The notes under the pieces: model-generated | Told to the model about the DNA's origin: nothing | The model's input: only the letters and a program-made list of their open reading frames with translations | Database searches by the model: none | Assembly: GCA_018896595.1 (NCBI GenBank) | Contig: JAHIME010000054.1 | Coordinates: 1-23,265, forward strand | Source: Patescibacteria group bacterium | Lineage (GTDB): Bacteria > Patescibacteriota > Patescibacteriia > Patescibacteriales > VMTK01 | Direction of reading: 5' to 3' | DNA: 23,265 bases | Translations under genes and position numbers: made by a program | Part shown: piece by piece, positions 7,005-14,543 of the stretch | How the letters are laid out: each line of letters begins with the position of its first letter | Numbering within the stretch: position 1 is the stretch's first letter

Positions 7005-10000
7005 ATGAATTTATCAAGTCAAAAATCGGGGTTTCTTTTTGTGGTCATCATAATATTGACGGGCTTTTTGATTGTTAGTGACACCGCGCAAGCGAGCGCG
7101 ATTGCAGGAACCGAGCAACAAATCACCAACGATCCCGCCATTCAGCTCTGGCCCGCAATATACGGCGACAAAATTGTATGGGCTGATCAGCAAATGATTG
7201 ATCCATGGGGAACAGATCTATACCTCTATACCATCTCAACAGGAGAACAACGACGCCTTATCACAAGTGGCTCCTATAAAAGAAATCTCCGTATGCGCGG
7301 AGATATTATCACATGGTTTGATGGTCCTGGTGGCTTTTATCTATATGACCTCAAAAAAGGAGAAGAAAAAAGTTTTGCCAACGAAAGTATACGCCCAGAC
7401 CCGTGGGGAGTAAGTATTTACGATAATAAGATGGTATTTTCCGCGACATCTCCCGAAGGTGGCGAAAAGGATATTTTTTTGTATGACATTACGACGGGTG
7501 CAACAACACGAATTACCTCCGACCCAACGCTAGAGAAAGTACCTGCAATATACGGGAGTAAAATCGTGTTTGCTAATGTTACCCCTTGGTGGAGAGCGGA
7601 TTGGCAGAAAGCTGGTGTCTATGTGTATGATATTGAAACGCAACAGTTTACCAAAATTTCCGGACAGGAGAGCATCTTTCGCAACTACAATCGGCCACCG
7701 GATATTTACGAGAATACAATCGTATGGTCGGAGCCGGTCGGTTTTATGAGACCAGATCGTTTGCATATTTACAACCTCGAAACCAAAACGGATACCATTG
7801 TTGACACTATAGGTGCCATCGGCTTTGGCTGCCTCAGTATTTTCCGCGACAAAATCGTATGGGTCGGGACTGATTTGATAAGCAATAAAAACGGAATATA
7901 TCTTTACGACATCACAACTGGCGAACAATCGCGTATTTCGAGCGACGCTGCCGAACCATGGGGGTACGTCGGTCAAGACATTCACGAAGGAGGCGTTGTA
8001 TGGTCCGACTTTAGAAGTGGCACTACTCATGATATTTATTTGTATCAAATTAAGGACGGCGCGCCTCCTCCTCCGCCCAATCAGCCGCCAGTTGCTTTAT
8101 TTACTTTCTGGCCAGAAAATCCGAAAGCCGGCGAAGAGATATATTTTGATGCGTCAAGTTCGTATGATCCCGACTCCGACGGGTCAATTGTGCGTTATGA
8201 GTGGGATTGGGACGGCGACGGAGTATATGATGATTCTTTGGAATCGGCTACCGCGTCCATGCAGTGGCCGCTTGGTGGCTCTTTTACGGTGCGCTTACGG
8301 GTAATTGATGATAGTGGTGCTGAAGCTGTTTTTACGGCTCCTTTATTGGTGAGCGATACTCCAAAAAGCGAGCTCGCGGCGTTTATTATCTTCGCTTTCA
8401 GAGATGCAGGCAATACACGTCTATGGCAAAACATATTGTTTGATACTCCAGTTATTTGGCGTTTATTTCCATCGTATTGGGAGTTCCGGAAGATAGATGA
8501 ATGGCTTCGAGAAGATGCATTAGGCAACATTTCTGGTGTTCAGCTTGACTGGCTTAAGAACGATCAACGATTTGAAGAATTTTCTCAATATGATATTACC
8601 CCTGCCGACATCATTACTTTGTTGCACGAGAAAATCCCGAATACAGATGTAAGTTACAAAAGCAGAATTCTCACCACCATTTCAGAATATCGCACTGCAG
8701 ATTATGCTTTACTGATGGCAAAGGGAGATAGTGCCAGAGGTCTTAAACGAGCAATGGGAATCTTCAACGAATTAGGGAGACATCTTTTGAAATGGGTCCC
8801 CATCGTCGGCGAACTTATTGTAGGAGATTCTACTGTTAATAGAGAAGTTCTCAAAGAGGCGGTGAAAGTCGGAACAAGAGTCGCTGCGGAGGAAGTGCTC
8901 ATTCGTAAGGGATTTGAAGAAGCATACGCAAAAGAACTTTCAGGATCAGGCGTCAATCTCGCATGGACAGCATATAAGGCATACAAGGGAATCAACGATC
9001 TCATTGAATTTGCGAAGTTCCGATCCTATGAGGAGAGACTATCAGATTATTTTACTTGTCTTTGGCGGAAAGATATACAACCTTTTGGAGATGGTGATTG
9101 CTGGGAATACACCATAAAAATAGATACTATTTCGAAAGTTCTCGAAGATGAAGATAGGCAAGAATTTGATGAGATGTGGCAGCGATACGGAGGTACAGAG
9201 TTTACCTGCCCTGAGGGGGTATGTTCCAAAAAACTGGAAGAACTGCAGAATACCGTAAAGATTATCATTTTGGACGCTCTGGAACAACATAGAAATAAAC
9301 TTCCCGACCGGTTGCATGCCAATGCCAACAGTCCGGTTGAGGTAAGAGTTATTGATTCGTATGGCGTTATAACGGGTGTAGTGGACGGTATAGTGAGAGA
9401 AAACATTCCCCGCTCGGTATATGATGGGGATGAGGAAGTGGTCACTATTGTTCTTCCGTCAAGTGGTAATTCTTTTCAATTAGTTGGAACAGCAGATGGA
9501 ACCTATGGATTTGTTGTTACATCCGTGCAAGAGGGTATATCAAGAACATTTAGAAGTATTGATATTCCTACGAACAAAGGAGTTGCCCATCAGTACTTTA
9601 TTGATTGGCAAGCCCTTTCCCAAGGTGAAAAAGGCGTTACTTTGCAAATGGATGCTGACGGCGACGGGGTTTTTGAACAGACCATTAAAGCGGACGCCAC
9701 GCTTCAACCGCCAACAGCGGATATTAACGGTCCTTACGAAGGTAACGAAGGTTATCCAATCATCTTTGACGCCCCTGGTTCTTCTGACCCGGATGGCGAG
9801 ATAATTCTTTACGAATGGGATTTTGACGGAGATGGCATATATGATATTGCTTCCACTTCTCCAACAGCAGAACACATATGGGGCGATGATTATCAAGGAG
9901 AAATTATTTTAAGAATCACTGACGACGAAGGATTAACCGACACTGCCGCGACCAGCGTGATTGTAAAAAATGTCGCGCCGATTATTTCTAATTTATCAGT

Positions 10001-10679
10001 GAATGGGCCAACTCATCCGAATCAGGAAATTTGGGCGGGAGACGGATTAAATTTTTCTGGCGACTTCGCTGATGACGGCTGGTTAGATACCCATACCGCA
10101 GAATGGAATTTTGGCGATGAAACAACCGCAATTGGAGCAATTACTCAGGAAAACAATCCGCCTGCCGCAATCGGCCAAGTGGCAGGGAATCATATTTATT
10201 ACAATGCCGGAACATATACAATAACACTTGCGGTTACCGACGACGATGGCGGAGTAAGCGCCAATACTTTTCAAATAGCGGTTAAACCAATTCCGGCTGC
10301 GATTGATTGTAATCCCGAGACCTTGAATTTAAAGAGCGGAGGAAAATGGATTACTTGCTACATTGAATTGCCGGCGGGTTATGATGTCCGGCAGATTGAC
10401 GGCTCTACAGTTTTTTTGAACGGAGCCATACCAATTTATCTTGGCAAAGAAGGCTGGGCCAAACCGGAATCTAATAAAGCAAATATTATGGACCACGATG
10501 AAGATGGAATTTTAGAAAGAATGGTTAAGTTTGACAGAGAGGCAGTTCAGGATATTCTTAAGCCAGAAGAAGCGGCAATCCTCACGGTTGCCGGCAAAGT
10601 TTTTTACAATCAAGGTTTAGCTGATTTTGAAGGACAAGATACAATTAGAGTGATTGATAAGGGGAAAACTAAAATTTAA
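7005..10679 (+). CDS. Large exported protein: seven-bladed propeller plus PKD domains
   Basis: This 1224-residue surface or secreted protein has a signal peptide at residues 1-31 (hydrophobic FLFVVIIILTGFLIV, then an Ala-rich cleavage region). Residues about 40-350 contain seven repeats of the type PAIYGDKIVW followed by YLYDITTGE, as in TolB-like beta-propellers. A proline linker and a first PKD domain (FDASSSYDPDSDG, YEWDWDGDG) cover about 355-455. A mostly helical region without recognised motifs fills about 455-780 and carries a small Cys pair. More beta-rich sequence follows, then two further PKD-like domains (IFDAPGSSDPDG, YEWDFDGDG and WNFGDETTA) and a closing domain beginning IDCNPETLNLKSGGKWITCY. 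It probably binds polymers or partner cells (inference). No anchor is seen at the C-terminus. The gene is complete. Confidence 0.82.
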   Translation: MNLSSQKSGFLFVVIIILTGFLIVSDTAQASAIAGTEQQITNDPAIQLWPAIYGDKIVWADQQMIDPWGTDLYLYTISTGEQRRLITSGSYKRNLRMRGDIITWFDGPGGFYLYDLKKGEEKSFANESIRPDPWGVSIYDNKMVFSATSPEGGEKDIFLYDITTGATTRITSDPTLEKVPAIYGSKIVFANVTPWWRADWQKAGVYVYDIETQQFTKISGQESIFRNYNRPPDIYENTIVWSEPVGFMRPDRLHIYNLETKTDTIVDTIGAIGFGCLSIFRDKIVWVGTDLISNKNGIYLYDITTGEQSRISSDAAEPWGYVGQDIHEGGVVWSDFRSGTTHDIYLYQIKDGAPPPPPNQPPVALFTFWPENPKAGEEIYFDASSSYDPDSDGSIVRYEWDWDGDGVYDDSLESATASMQWPLGGSFTVRLRVIDDSGAEAVFTAPLLVSDTPKSELAAFIIFAFRDAGNTRLWQNILFDTPVIWRLFPSYWEFRKIDEWLREDALGNISGVQLDWLKNDQRFEEFSQYDITPADIITLLHEKIPNTDVSYKSRILTTISEYRTADYALLMAKGDSARGLKRAMGIFNELGRHLLKWVPIVGELIVGDSTVNREVLKEAVKVGTRVAAEEVLIRKGFEEAYAKELSGSGVNLAWTAYKAYKGINDLIEFAKFRSYEERLSDYFTCLWRKDIQPFGDGDCWEYTIKIDTISKVLEDEDRQEFDEMWQRYGGTEFTCPEGVCSKKLEELQNTVKIIILDALEQHRNKLPDRLHANANSPVEVRVIDSYGVITGVVDGIVRENIPRSVYDGDEEVVTIVLPSSGNSFQLVGTADGTYGFVVTSVQEGISRTFRSIDIPTNKGVAHQYFIDWQALSQGEKGVTLQMDADGDGVFEQTIKADATLQPPTADINGPYEGNEGYPIIFDAPGSSDPDGEIILYEWDFDGDGIYDIASTSPTAEHIWGDDYQGEIILRITDDEGLTDTAATSVIVKNVAPIISNLSVNGPTHPNQEIWAGDGLNFSGDFADDGWLDTHTAEWNFGDETTAIGAITQENNPPAAIGQVAGNHIYYNAGTYTITLAVTDDDGGVSANTFQIAVKPIPAAIDCNPETLNLKSGGKWITCYIELPAGYDVRQIDGSTVFLNGAIPIYLGKEGWAKPESNKANIMDHDEDGILERMVKFDREAVQDILKPEEAAILTVAGKVFYNQGLADFEGQDTIRVIDKGKTKI

Positions 10680-10708
10680 GCTGTATTTCCGTTTTCCTGG
10701 ATTAAAGG

Positions 10709-10741
10709 GTGTCTGCGGGCGGGATGATTTGCTCGCATTTA
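10709..10741 (+). repeat. Dispersed 33-bp repeat, copy 1
   Basis: It starts GTGTCTGCGGGCGGGA and ends TTGCTCGCATTTA. Copy 2 at 14154-14185 differs by one missing base and three substitutions. Both lie 20-30 bp after a stop codon. Confidence 0.65.
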
Positions 10742-10751
10742 ATTTTTAGCC

Positions 10752-10771
10752 GCCGTTTTCTACGGCTTTTT
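10752..10771 (+). terminator. Intrinsic terminator after the PKD protein gene
   Basis: GCCGT-TTTCT-ACGGC forms a 5-bp stem at 10752-10766 and is followed directly by TTTTT. This should end the transcript of the propeller/PKD gene. Confidence 0.6.
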
Positions 10772-10850
10772 CTCCATTCGCTTTTCCCGAAAATTTTTTG
10801 TTTTCAACAAAAGCTTTTAAAATAATTTAACAAGATAATTCGTTTTTAAT

Positions 10851-10878
10851 TTGCTATTTTTGTTTTTAATGGTAAAAT
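10851..10878 (+). promoter_or_regulatory. Promoter of the lipase gene
   Basis: TTGCTA (10851-10856), 16 bases, then TG-G-TAAAAT with the hexamer at 10873-10878. The predicted start near 10885 gives a leader of about 70 nt. Confidence 0.5.
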
Positions 10879-10912
10879 GAACACAGAATAGTCAACTAAT
10901 TTGATTATATTA

Positions 10913-10946
10913 CCTTGCGCTTGTGCGTAAGGCGAGTCGTTAACTC
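10913..10946 (+). promoter_or_regulatory. Two-hairpin 5' leader of the lipase gene
   Basis: CCTTGCGC and GCGTAAGG (8 bp with one G-U) close a TTGT loop. One base later GAGT and ACTC close a 5-base loop. The pair ends 8 bases before ATG 10955. It could be a regulatory leader or simply protect the 5' end. I recognise no riboswitch class. Confidence 0.35.
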
Positions 10947-10954
10947 TCGTTTTT

Positions 10955-11410
10955 ATGAAATATCATTTTTTCATTCGGTTTTTAACCGCATTTTTTTCAG
11001 TAATTTTTTCTCCGCGCGCCACCTCTCGCACAGCAGGCGCGGTGATAGCAGTCGTTTTTGTGTTCGGAGCTATATTTCTGCATGGCAAACTTGCTTCCGC
11101 GGCGGAAAATTTGATCGACTTTGAGGGATTGCCATGTCAAACGCACATTACCGATCAATACTTTAATGTCGGCGTGACTTTCACCGGCGCTACCATTCTC
11201 ACTAAACCAGACTGCTTAAACTGGACATTTTTCCCACCGTTTTCCGGCGTTAATGTTCTCTATGACGAGCAGGGCTTAGGAGGGGTAATAACCGCAACTT
11301 TCGGCAATGTGGCCGGAAATGTCCATAAAGTTTCCGCCCGAGTGACGGGGAATAGAAATATAACATTAACCGCCTTCAGTGCATCCGGAGCTGTGTTAGC
11401 TACGGCATAG
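10955..11410 (+). CDS. LCAT-like lipase, N-terminal fragment up to an in-frame amber codon
   Basis: This is the first 151 codons of a gene that really extends to 13710. A signal or anchor helix (GAVIAVVFVFGAIFL) lies at about residues 28-45, followed by a beta-rich domain beginning NLIDFEGLPCQTHITDQYFN. It stops at TAG 11408-11410, after FSASGAVLATA. In the same frame the sequence continues as TGGANYVGAATGIPSNLLLA and then VTFHDGGNTYTVDDFMF, which is the expected end of this beta domain. The TAG therefore looks like a point mutation, an assembly error or a readthrough site, not a natural end. Alone, this piece would be exported and have no enzyme activity. Confidence 0.7.
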   Translation: MKYHFFIRFLTAFFSVIFSPRATSRTAGAVIAVVFVFGAIFLHGKLASAAENLIDFEGLPCQTHITDQYFNVGVTFTGATILTKPDCLNWTFFPPFSGVNVLYDEQGLGGVITATFGNVAGNVHKVSARVTGNRNITLTAFSASGAVLATA

Positions 11411-11464
11411 ACCGGTGGCGCAAACTATGTAGGCGCTGCAACGGGGATTCCGAGCAATCTTCTT

Positions 11465-13108
11465 TTGGCCGTAGAATCCGCGGAGAACATCGCTCGTGTT
11501 ACTTTTCATGATGGCGGAAATACTTATACCGTGGATGATTTCATGTTTTCAGCGGAAATAGAGGTAAAAAATCAGCCGCCAACTCTCTCCTTCGCCGAAA
11601 CTTCTCCCGATGGCCTTTCCGAAAACGACGGCATCCAAGACAATAAAGGCACAGCGAATAAAACACTCTTTAATTTTGATGTGATTTATACCGACCAAGA
11701 CAACGATGCTCCCTTGTCTGTAAAATTAGTTGTACAAAAAGTTAATCAAGGAGCATTTGAGAATTACTTTAGTTCGGAAATGCTCCCCTTTGGTCCACAA
11801 ACGGATTACGCGAACGGCAAAATATACACTTTTGAAAGAATGTTCCCAAAAGGCGATTATCGTTACGGCTTTAAGGCCAGCGACGGCGTTTCCGATGTAC
11901 ACACCTCCTTCACTGAATTTACTGTTGGATATTCCAATGTGGCGTTTTTGCCAGGATTTCAGGCAAGCCGTCTTTATCGTCCTGACTTAGACGGACTAGA
12001 TAACGAAGATCAACTTTGGGAACCAACATGGGAGCAAGATGTTAAACAACTTTTTTTACACGAAGGCGAGCAAGGTAATATTATTAGCAATGACCAAGAA
12101 ATATATACAAGGGATATTATAAAAAAGCATATTCTAGGGAATATTTACGAGCAGTTTAGCGTTTCTATGGATAATATGGTTGAGGCGGGCACTATTCACG
12201 AATGGGAATCCTTGCCGTATGACTGGCGTTTAGCTTTTAACGATATCCTTAAGAGCGGAGTGAAAACGGGACAAAACATATCATATCTCAACCCAACACC
12301 GTCTCCGTATATCATTCAAGAACTTCGTCGACTTGCAGAAAATTCAGACACTGGCAAGGTAACAATCGTCACACACTCAAACGGTGGTTTGCTTGCAAAA
12401 TATTTTTTGGCTTCAATCGAAGATATTAATAACCCAAACCATGATTTTCTTGAAAAAATAGATGTTATGATTATGGTTGCAGCCCCGCAAGCAGGAACGC
12501 CAAAAGCGATCTCGGGACTTCTTCATGGCGACGAACAAAATCTTGCCTTGGGAATTCTTTTAGACAAAGAAACGGCGCGAGATTTCGCGGAGTTTATGCC
12601 AGGAGCGTATAACCTTCTTCCGTCGGACGCTTATTTTAGAACCGTATTTGATCCGGTTTTTAGTTTTACCGATGAAGCCGGAAACATTCCCGAGTTTAAA
12701 GACATTGCCGGGAAAACCATTAATTCATACGAAGGAATGTTGGATTTTCTGCGCGGCCATGGCGGGGCGTGGGATAAAAGCGATGTAACGGAGACAGATG
12801 TGCCAAATGTTTTAAATGATGTACTTCTTGCGCAGTCTAGAAATATTCACCAGATGATTGACGATTGGGAACCAAAAGGAAATTTTAAGGTGATTCAGCT
12901 TGCGGGCTGGGGATTAAAAACAATTAAAGGTATTGAATATGACGATTGCGATGCATGGTTTTGTTCCGACACGCTGGAACACCTTGACCGAGAGCCAATA
13001 CTGACCCACGTCGGAGATGAAACAGTGGTAATGCCGAGCGCTTTGTTTATGGAAAATGCTGAAAGATATTATGTAAATATACGCGACAATAATGCGTGGC
13101 GGGGATAA
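11465..13108 (+). CDS. LCAT-like alpha/beta-hydrolase, middle fragment
   Basis: This frame is continuous with 10955-11410 apart from the TAG. The first start codon after it is TTG 11465. Residue numbers here count from that TTG. About 35-165 is an Ig/cadherin-like domain (FNFDVIYTDQDNDAPLSVKL). From about 168 comes an LCAT/PDAT-type lipase fold: YDWR (typical of the family), the nucleophile region VTHSNGG with Ser305, AAPQAG, and the likely catalytic Asp518 in GDETVV. It ends AWRG and TAA 13106-13108, in the middle of the fold. One more G in the GGGG run at 13101-13104 would carry the frame on into the next fragment as AWRGIIENPDPN. Without that fragment the catalytic His is missing. Confidence 0.75.
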   Translation: MAVESAENIARVTFHDGGNTYTVDDFMFSAEIEVKNQPPTLSFAETSPDGLSENDGIQDNKGTANKTLFNFDVIYTDQDNDAPLSVKLVVQKVNQGAFENYFSSEMLPFGPQTDYANGKIYTFERMFPKGDYRYGFKASDGVSDVHTSFTEFTVGYSNVAFLPGFQASRLYRPDLDGLDNEDQLWEPTWEQDVKQLFLHEGEQGNIISNDQEIYTRDIIKKHILGNIYEQFSVSMDNMVEAGTIHEWESLPYDWRLAFNDILKSGVKTGQNISYLNPTPSPYIIQELRRLAENSDTGKVTIVTHSNGGLLAKYFLASIEDINNPNHDFLEKIDVMIMVAAPQAGTPKAISGLLHGDEQNLALGILLDKETARDFAEFMPGAYNLLPSDAYFRTVFDPVFSFTDEAGNIPEFKDIAGKTINSYEGMLDFLRGHGGAWDKSDVTETDVPNVLNDVLLAQSRNIHQMIDDWEPKGNFKVIQLAGWGLKTIKGIEYDDCDAWFCSDTLEHLDREPILTHVGDETVVMPSALFMENAERYYVNIRDNNAWRG

Positions 13109-13710
13109 TAGAAAATCCTGATCCAAATTCCGATTTTAGATTATACGAAAAACAAATACCGAACAGTTATTATTTTGAGTTTGGAGAGAAAAAATATGCC
13201 GGAATGGACCATGAACCAACAATAGTTGTATTAAAAGGCGAGGATCTTGGCGTCTTTTCACTGGATATAAAAGAAATGCTGGGAGAGGATATTATTTCTT
13301 CCACAAGATTTTTTGATATTCCTGTTTCAGAAAATACAACAGCGACAATGCAAATAGAGGATGGGGTAAATAATATCGTACTGAACATTGATTGTGATAG
13401 TAATGGAATCTCGGATATATCGATCAGGCCTTCTGAGGAATACTCCGCCAAAGATGTGCTTAGTGTTCTTGCTGAAATAGTCAGATCGCTTAGTATGAAC
13501 GAAAAGACCAAAAAGATTCTCATTCAAAAAATTCAATCTGCTAAAAAACAAGTTGAAAAAAATAATCTGAACGCTGCAAACAGTATGCTTGAGAATATAA
13601 AACATATCGTCATTGTGTTTAGCGGCAACTTAACGCCGGCGCAAGATCGTATTTCAAAAGATGAAGCAGAAAAATTGTTACGGATACTTGATACAATAAA
13701 AATAAAATAG
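13096..13710 (+). CDS. LCAT-like lipase, C-terminal fragment after a frameshift
   Basis: This overlaps the previous fragment in another frame. Its GTG 13096 start is probably not used, because the sequence from IIENPDPNSDFRLY reads as the continuation of the hydrolase. His39 in YAGMDHEPTIV is the likely catalytic His, since in related lipases the His follows the GD-TV segment. A beta-rich stretch and a helical tail end the protein (KKILIQKIQSAKKQVEKNNL, then ISKDEAEKLLRIL). The gene is followed 12 bp later by a small membrane protein. Taken with 10955-13108, the intact ancestor would have had about 919 residues. Confidence 0.65.
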   Translation: MAGIIENPDPNSDFRLYEKQIPNSYYFEFGEKKYAGMDHEPTIVVLKGEDLGVFSLDIKEMLGEDIISSTRFFDIPVSENTTATMQIEDGVNNIVLNIDCDSNGISDISIRPSEEYSAKDVLSVLAEIVRSLSMNEKTKKILIQKIQSAKKQVEKNNLNAANSMLENIKHIVIVFSGNLTPAQDRISKDEAEKLLRILDTIKIK

Positions 13711-13722
13711 TATTATAAGAAT

Positions 13723-14133
13723 ATGCTAACACCCAAAAAAGTTTTAGTATCGGCTATTCCGTGCGCCATAACAGGATATATTTTTGGTACTGTTTTTAGG
13801 GAACTTTTTTGTTCATCTTTTGATTGTCAAGATTTTTTTGATTATTCCGGGCAATTTTTATTTTTATTTTCTGTAATTTTAATCGTTATTAACTTTTCAC
13901 TAATATTTCTTTATAAAGAAATATTTACTTCTTGGTGGAAATTTGCCCGAATCTATATTCCTGTTTCAGCAATTCTAACAATCCTTTCGGGGAGCGGGAG
14001 TGGCGGAGGATACATTGGCCTTACTTCTGACTATGAAAGCACAGCGTGGTTTATGGCAGGATTATTTTTTATAATCTCCCTCGCTCTCATTATCTACAAA
14101 TCCATCAAACTTCGCGGGAAACATAATCAATAA
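13723..14133 (+). CDS. Four-helix membrane protein, unknown function
   Basis: This 136-residue protein has four hydrophobic segments at about residues 6-25, 43-65, 71-90 and 108-128. Helices 1 and 2 are joined by a Cys-containing loop (ELFCSSFDCQDFF), and helices 3 and 4 by a Gly/Ser-rich loop (SGSGSGGGYIGL). It starts 12 bp after the lipase stop, so it may be co-transcribed. No Shine-Dalgarno site is visible. No family is recognised. A helper for export or protection of the lipase is only a guess from position. Confidence 0.6.
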   Translation: MLTPKKVLVSAIPCAITGYIFGTVFRELFCSSFDCQDFFDYSGQFLFLFSVILIVINFSLIFLYKEIFTSWWKFARIYIPVSAILTILSGSGSGGGYIGLTSDYESTAWFMAGLFFIISLALIIYKSIKLRGKHNQ

Positions 14134-14153
14134 GAATATTCAATATCTGAAGA

Positions 14154-14185
14154 GTGTCGCGGGCGGGACGGCTTGCTCGCATTTA
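14154..14185 (+). repeat. Dispersed 33-bp repeat, copy 2
   Basis: It starts GTGTCGCGGGCGGGA and ends TTGCTCGCATTTA, as at 10709-10741. Its CGGGA pairs with TCCCG just downstream, so it can fold. With copy 1 it brackets the lipase and four-helix protein genes. The remaining bases of 14134-14228 show nothing else. Confidence 0.65.
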
Positions 14186-14277
14186 TCCCGTCGAATGACT
14201 GGGACGCAAATCAAACCCTAATTTATGAGCCGAGGAGGGGATTTAAACCTCCGACCTAACGCTTACGAAGCGCTTGC

Positions 14278-14387
14278 CCCGCCTGCCAAAGCCAGAGCCC
14301 ATGACCGGAATCGAACCGATAACCTTTCCCTTACGAAGGGATTGCTCTACCAATTGAGCTACATGGGCTTTCGCTATGGCGGGCAGG
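14278..14387 (-). mobile_element. GC-rich palindromic insert carrying a tRNA-Thr
   Basis: This is the 110-nt insert in the split tRNA-Thr. Its two 19-base arms are imperfect inverted repeats: CCTGCCCGCCATAGCGAAA on the 5' side and TCTGGCTTTGGCAGGCGGG on the 3' side of the minus strand. CCCGCC pairs with GGCGGG, and AAAGCC with GGCTTT. Between the arms is a complete tRNA-Thr. The CCTGCCCGC border recurs in the insert within the tRNA-Gln fragment at 22232-22265. Confidence 0.6.
14297..14368 (-). tRNA. tRNA-Thr(CGT), intact, nested inside the split tRNA-Thr
   Basis: The 72-nt molecule folds fully: acceptor GCCCATG/CATGGGC, D-stem GCTC/GAGC, anticodon loop TTCGTAA (anticodon CGT, reads ACG), variable loop AGGTT and T-arm ATCGG-TTCGATT-CCGGT. 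Position 27-43 is an A-A mismatch. The 3' flank is TCTG, so CCA is not encoded. Both this tRNA and the one surrounding it have the same anticodon. Confidence 0.9.
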
Positions 14388-14416
14388 TCTACCACTGAGC
14401 TACCTCGGCAAACTCT

Positions 14417-14490
14417 TGGAGCGGATGATGGGAATCGAACCCATGCCTCAACCTTGGGAAGGTCGCGTACTGCCACTATACTACACCCGC
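14417..14490 (-). tRNA. tRNA-Gly(CCC)
   Basis: The acceptor is GCGGGTG/CATCCGC, the anticodon stem CGACC/GGTTG closes loop TTCCCAA (anticodon CCC), and the T-arm is ATGGG-TTCGATT-CCCAT. Discriminator U plus an encoded CCA follow (TCCA, 14417-14420). Only 7 bases separate it from the split tRNA-Thr downstream, so the cluster is probably one transcript. Confidence 0.92.
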
Positions 14491-14494
14491 GTTT

Positions 14495-14522
14495 TTGCCC
14501 GAATTAATTTTTATGCTATAAT
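14495..14522 (+). promoter_or_regulatory. Promoter of the RlpA/carboxypeptidase gene
   Basis: TTGCCC (14495-14500), 16 bases, then TG-C-TATAAT with a perfect hexamer at 14517-14522. The leader to ATG 14544 would be about 15 nt. It diverges from the tRNA cluster. Confidence 0.6.
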
Positions 14523-14543
14523 TGTATTGTTGTTTTAAATTTT

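Larger units (their letters stand above)
14229..14409 (-). pseudogene. tRNA-Thr(CGT) split by a 110-nt insert in the D-stem
   Basis: On the minus strand bases 14409-14388 give GCCGAGGTAGCTCAGTGG plus TAGA, the 5' acceptor strand and the first part of the D-arm. Bases 14277-14229 give GCAAGCGC-TTCGTAA-GCGTT, a T-arm and CCTCGGC. Joining them restores a contiguous tRNA: a perfect 7-bp acceptor, a GCTC/GAGC D-stem and anticodon CGT. The insert lies between positions 23 and 24. The T-arm has an A-C mismatch and TTTAAAT in place of the usual TTCRANN loop, and no CCA is encoded. It therefore looks decayed unless the insert is removed or tolerated. Confidence 0.75.

Noticed and set aside
11408..11410. 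Genetic code change (TAG as sense)
   Set aside because: Several intact genes here end at TAG (1528, 4445, 6455, 13708, 17836), so genome-wide reassignment is not supported.
14278..14387. Group I or archaeal-type intron in tRNA-Thr
   Set aside because: The insert lies in the D-stem, is mostly another tRNA, and shows no group I core or bulge-helix-bulge that I could find.
14243..14476. 77-codon open frame on the minus strand
   Set aside because: It runs through the tRNA-Gly and tRNA-Thr genes and has no protein-like features.
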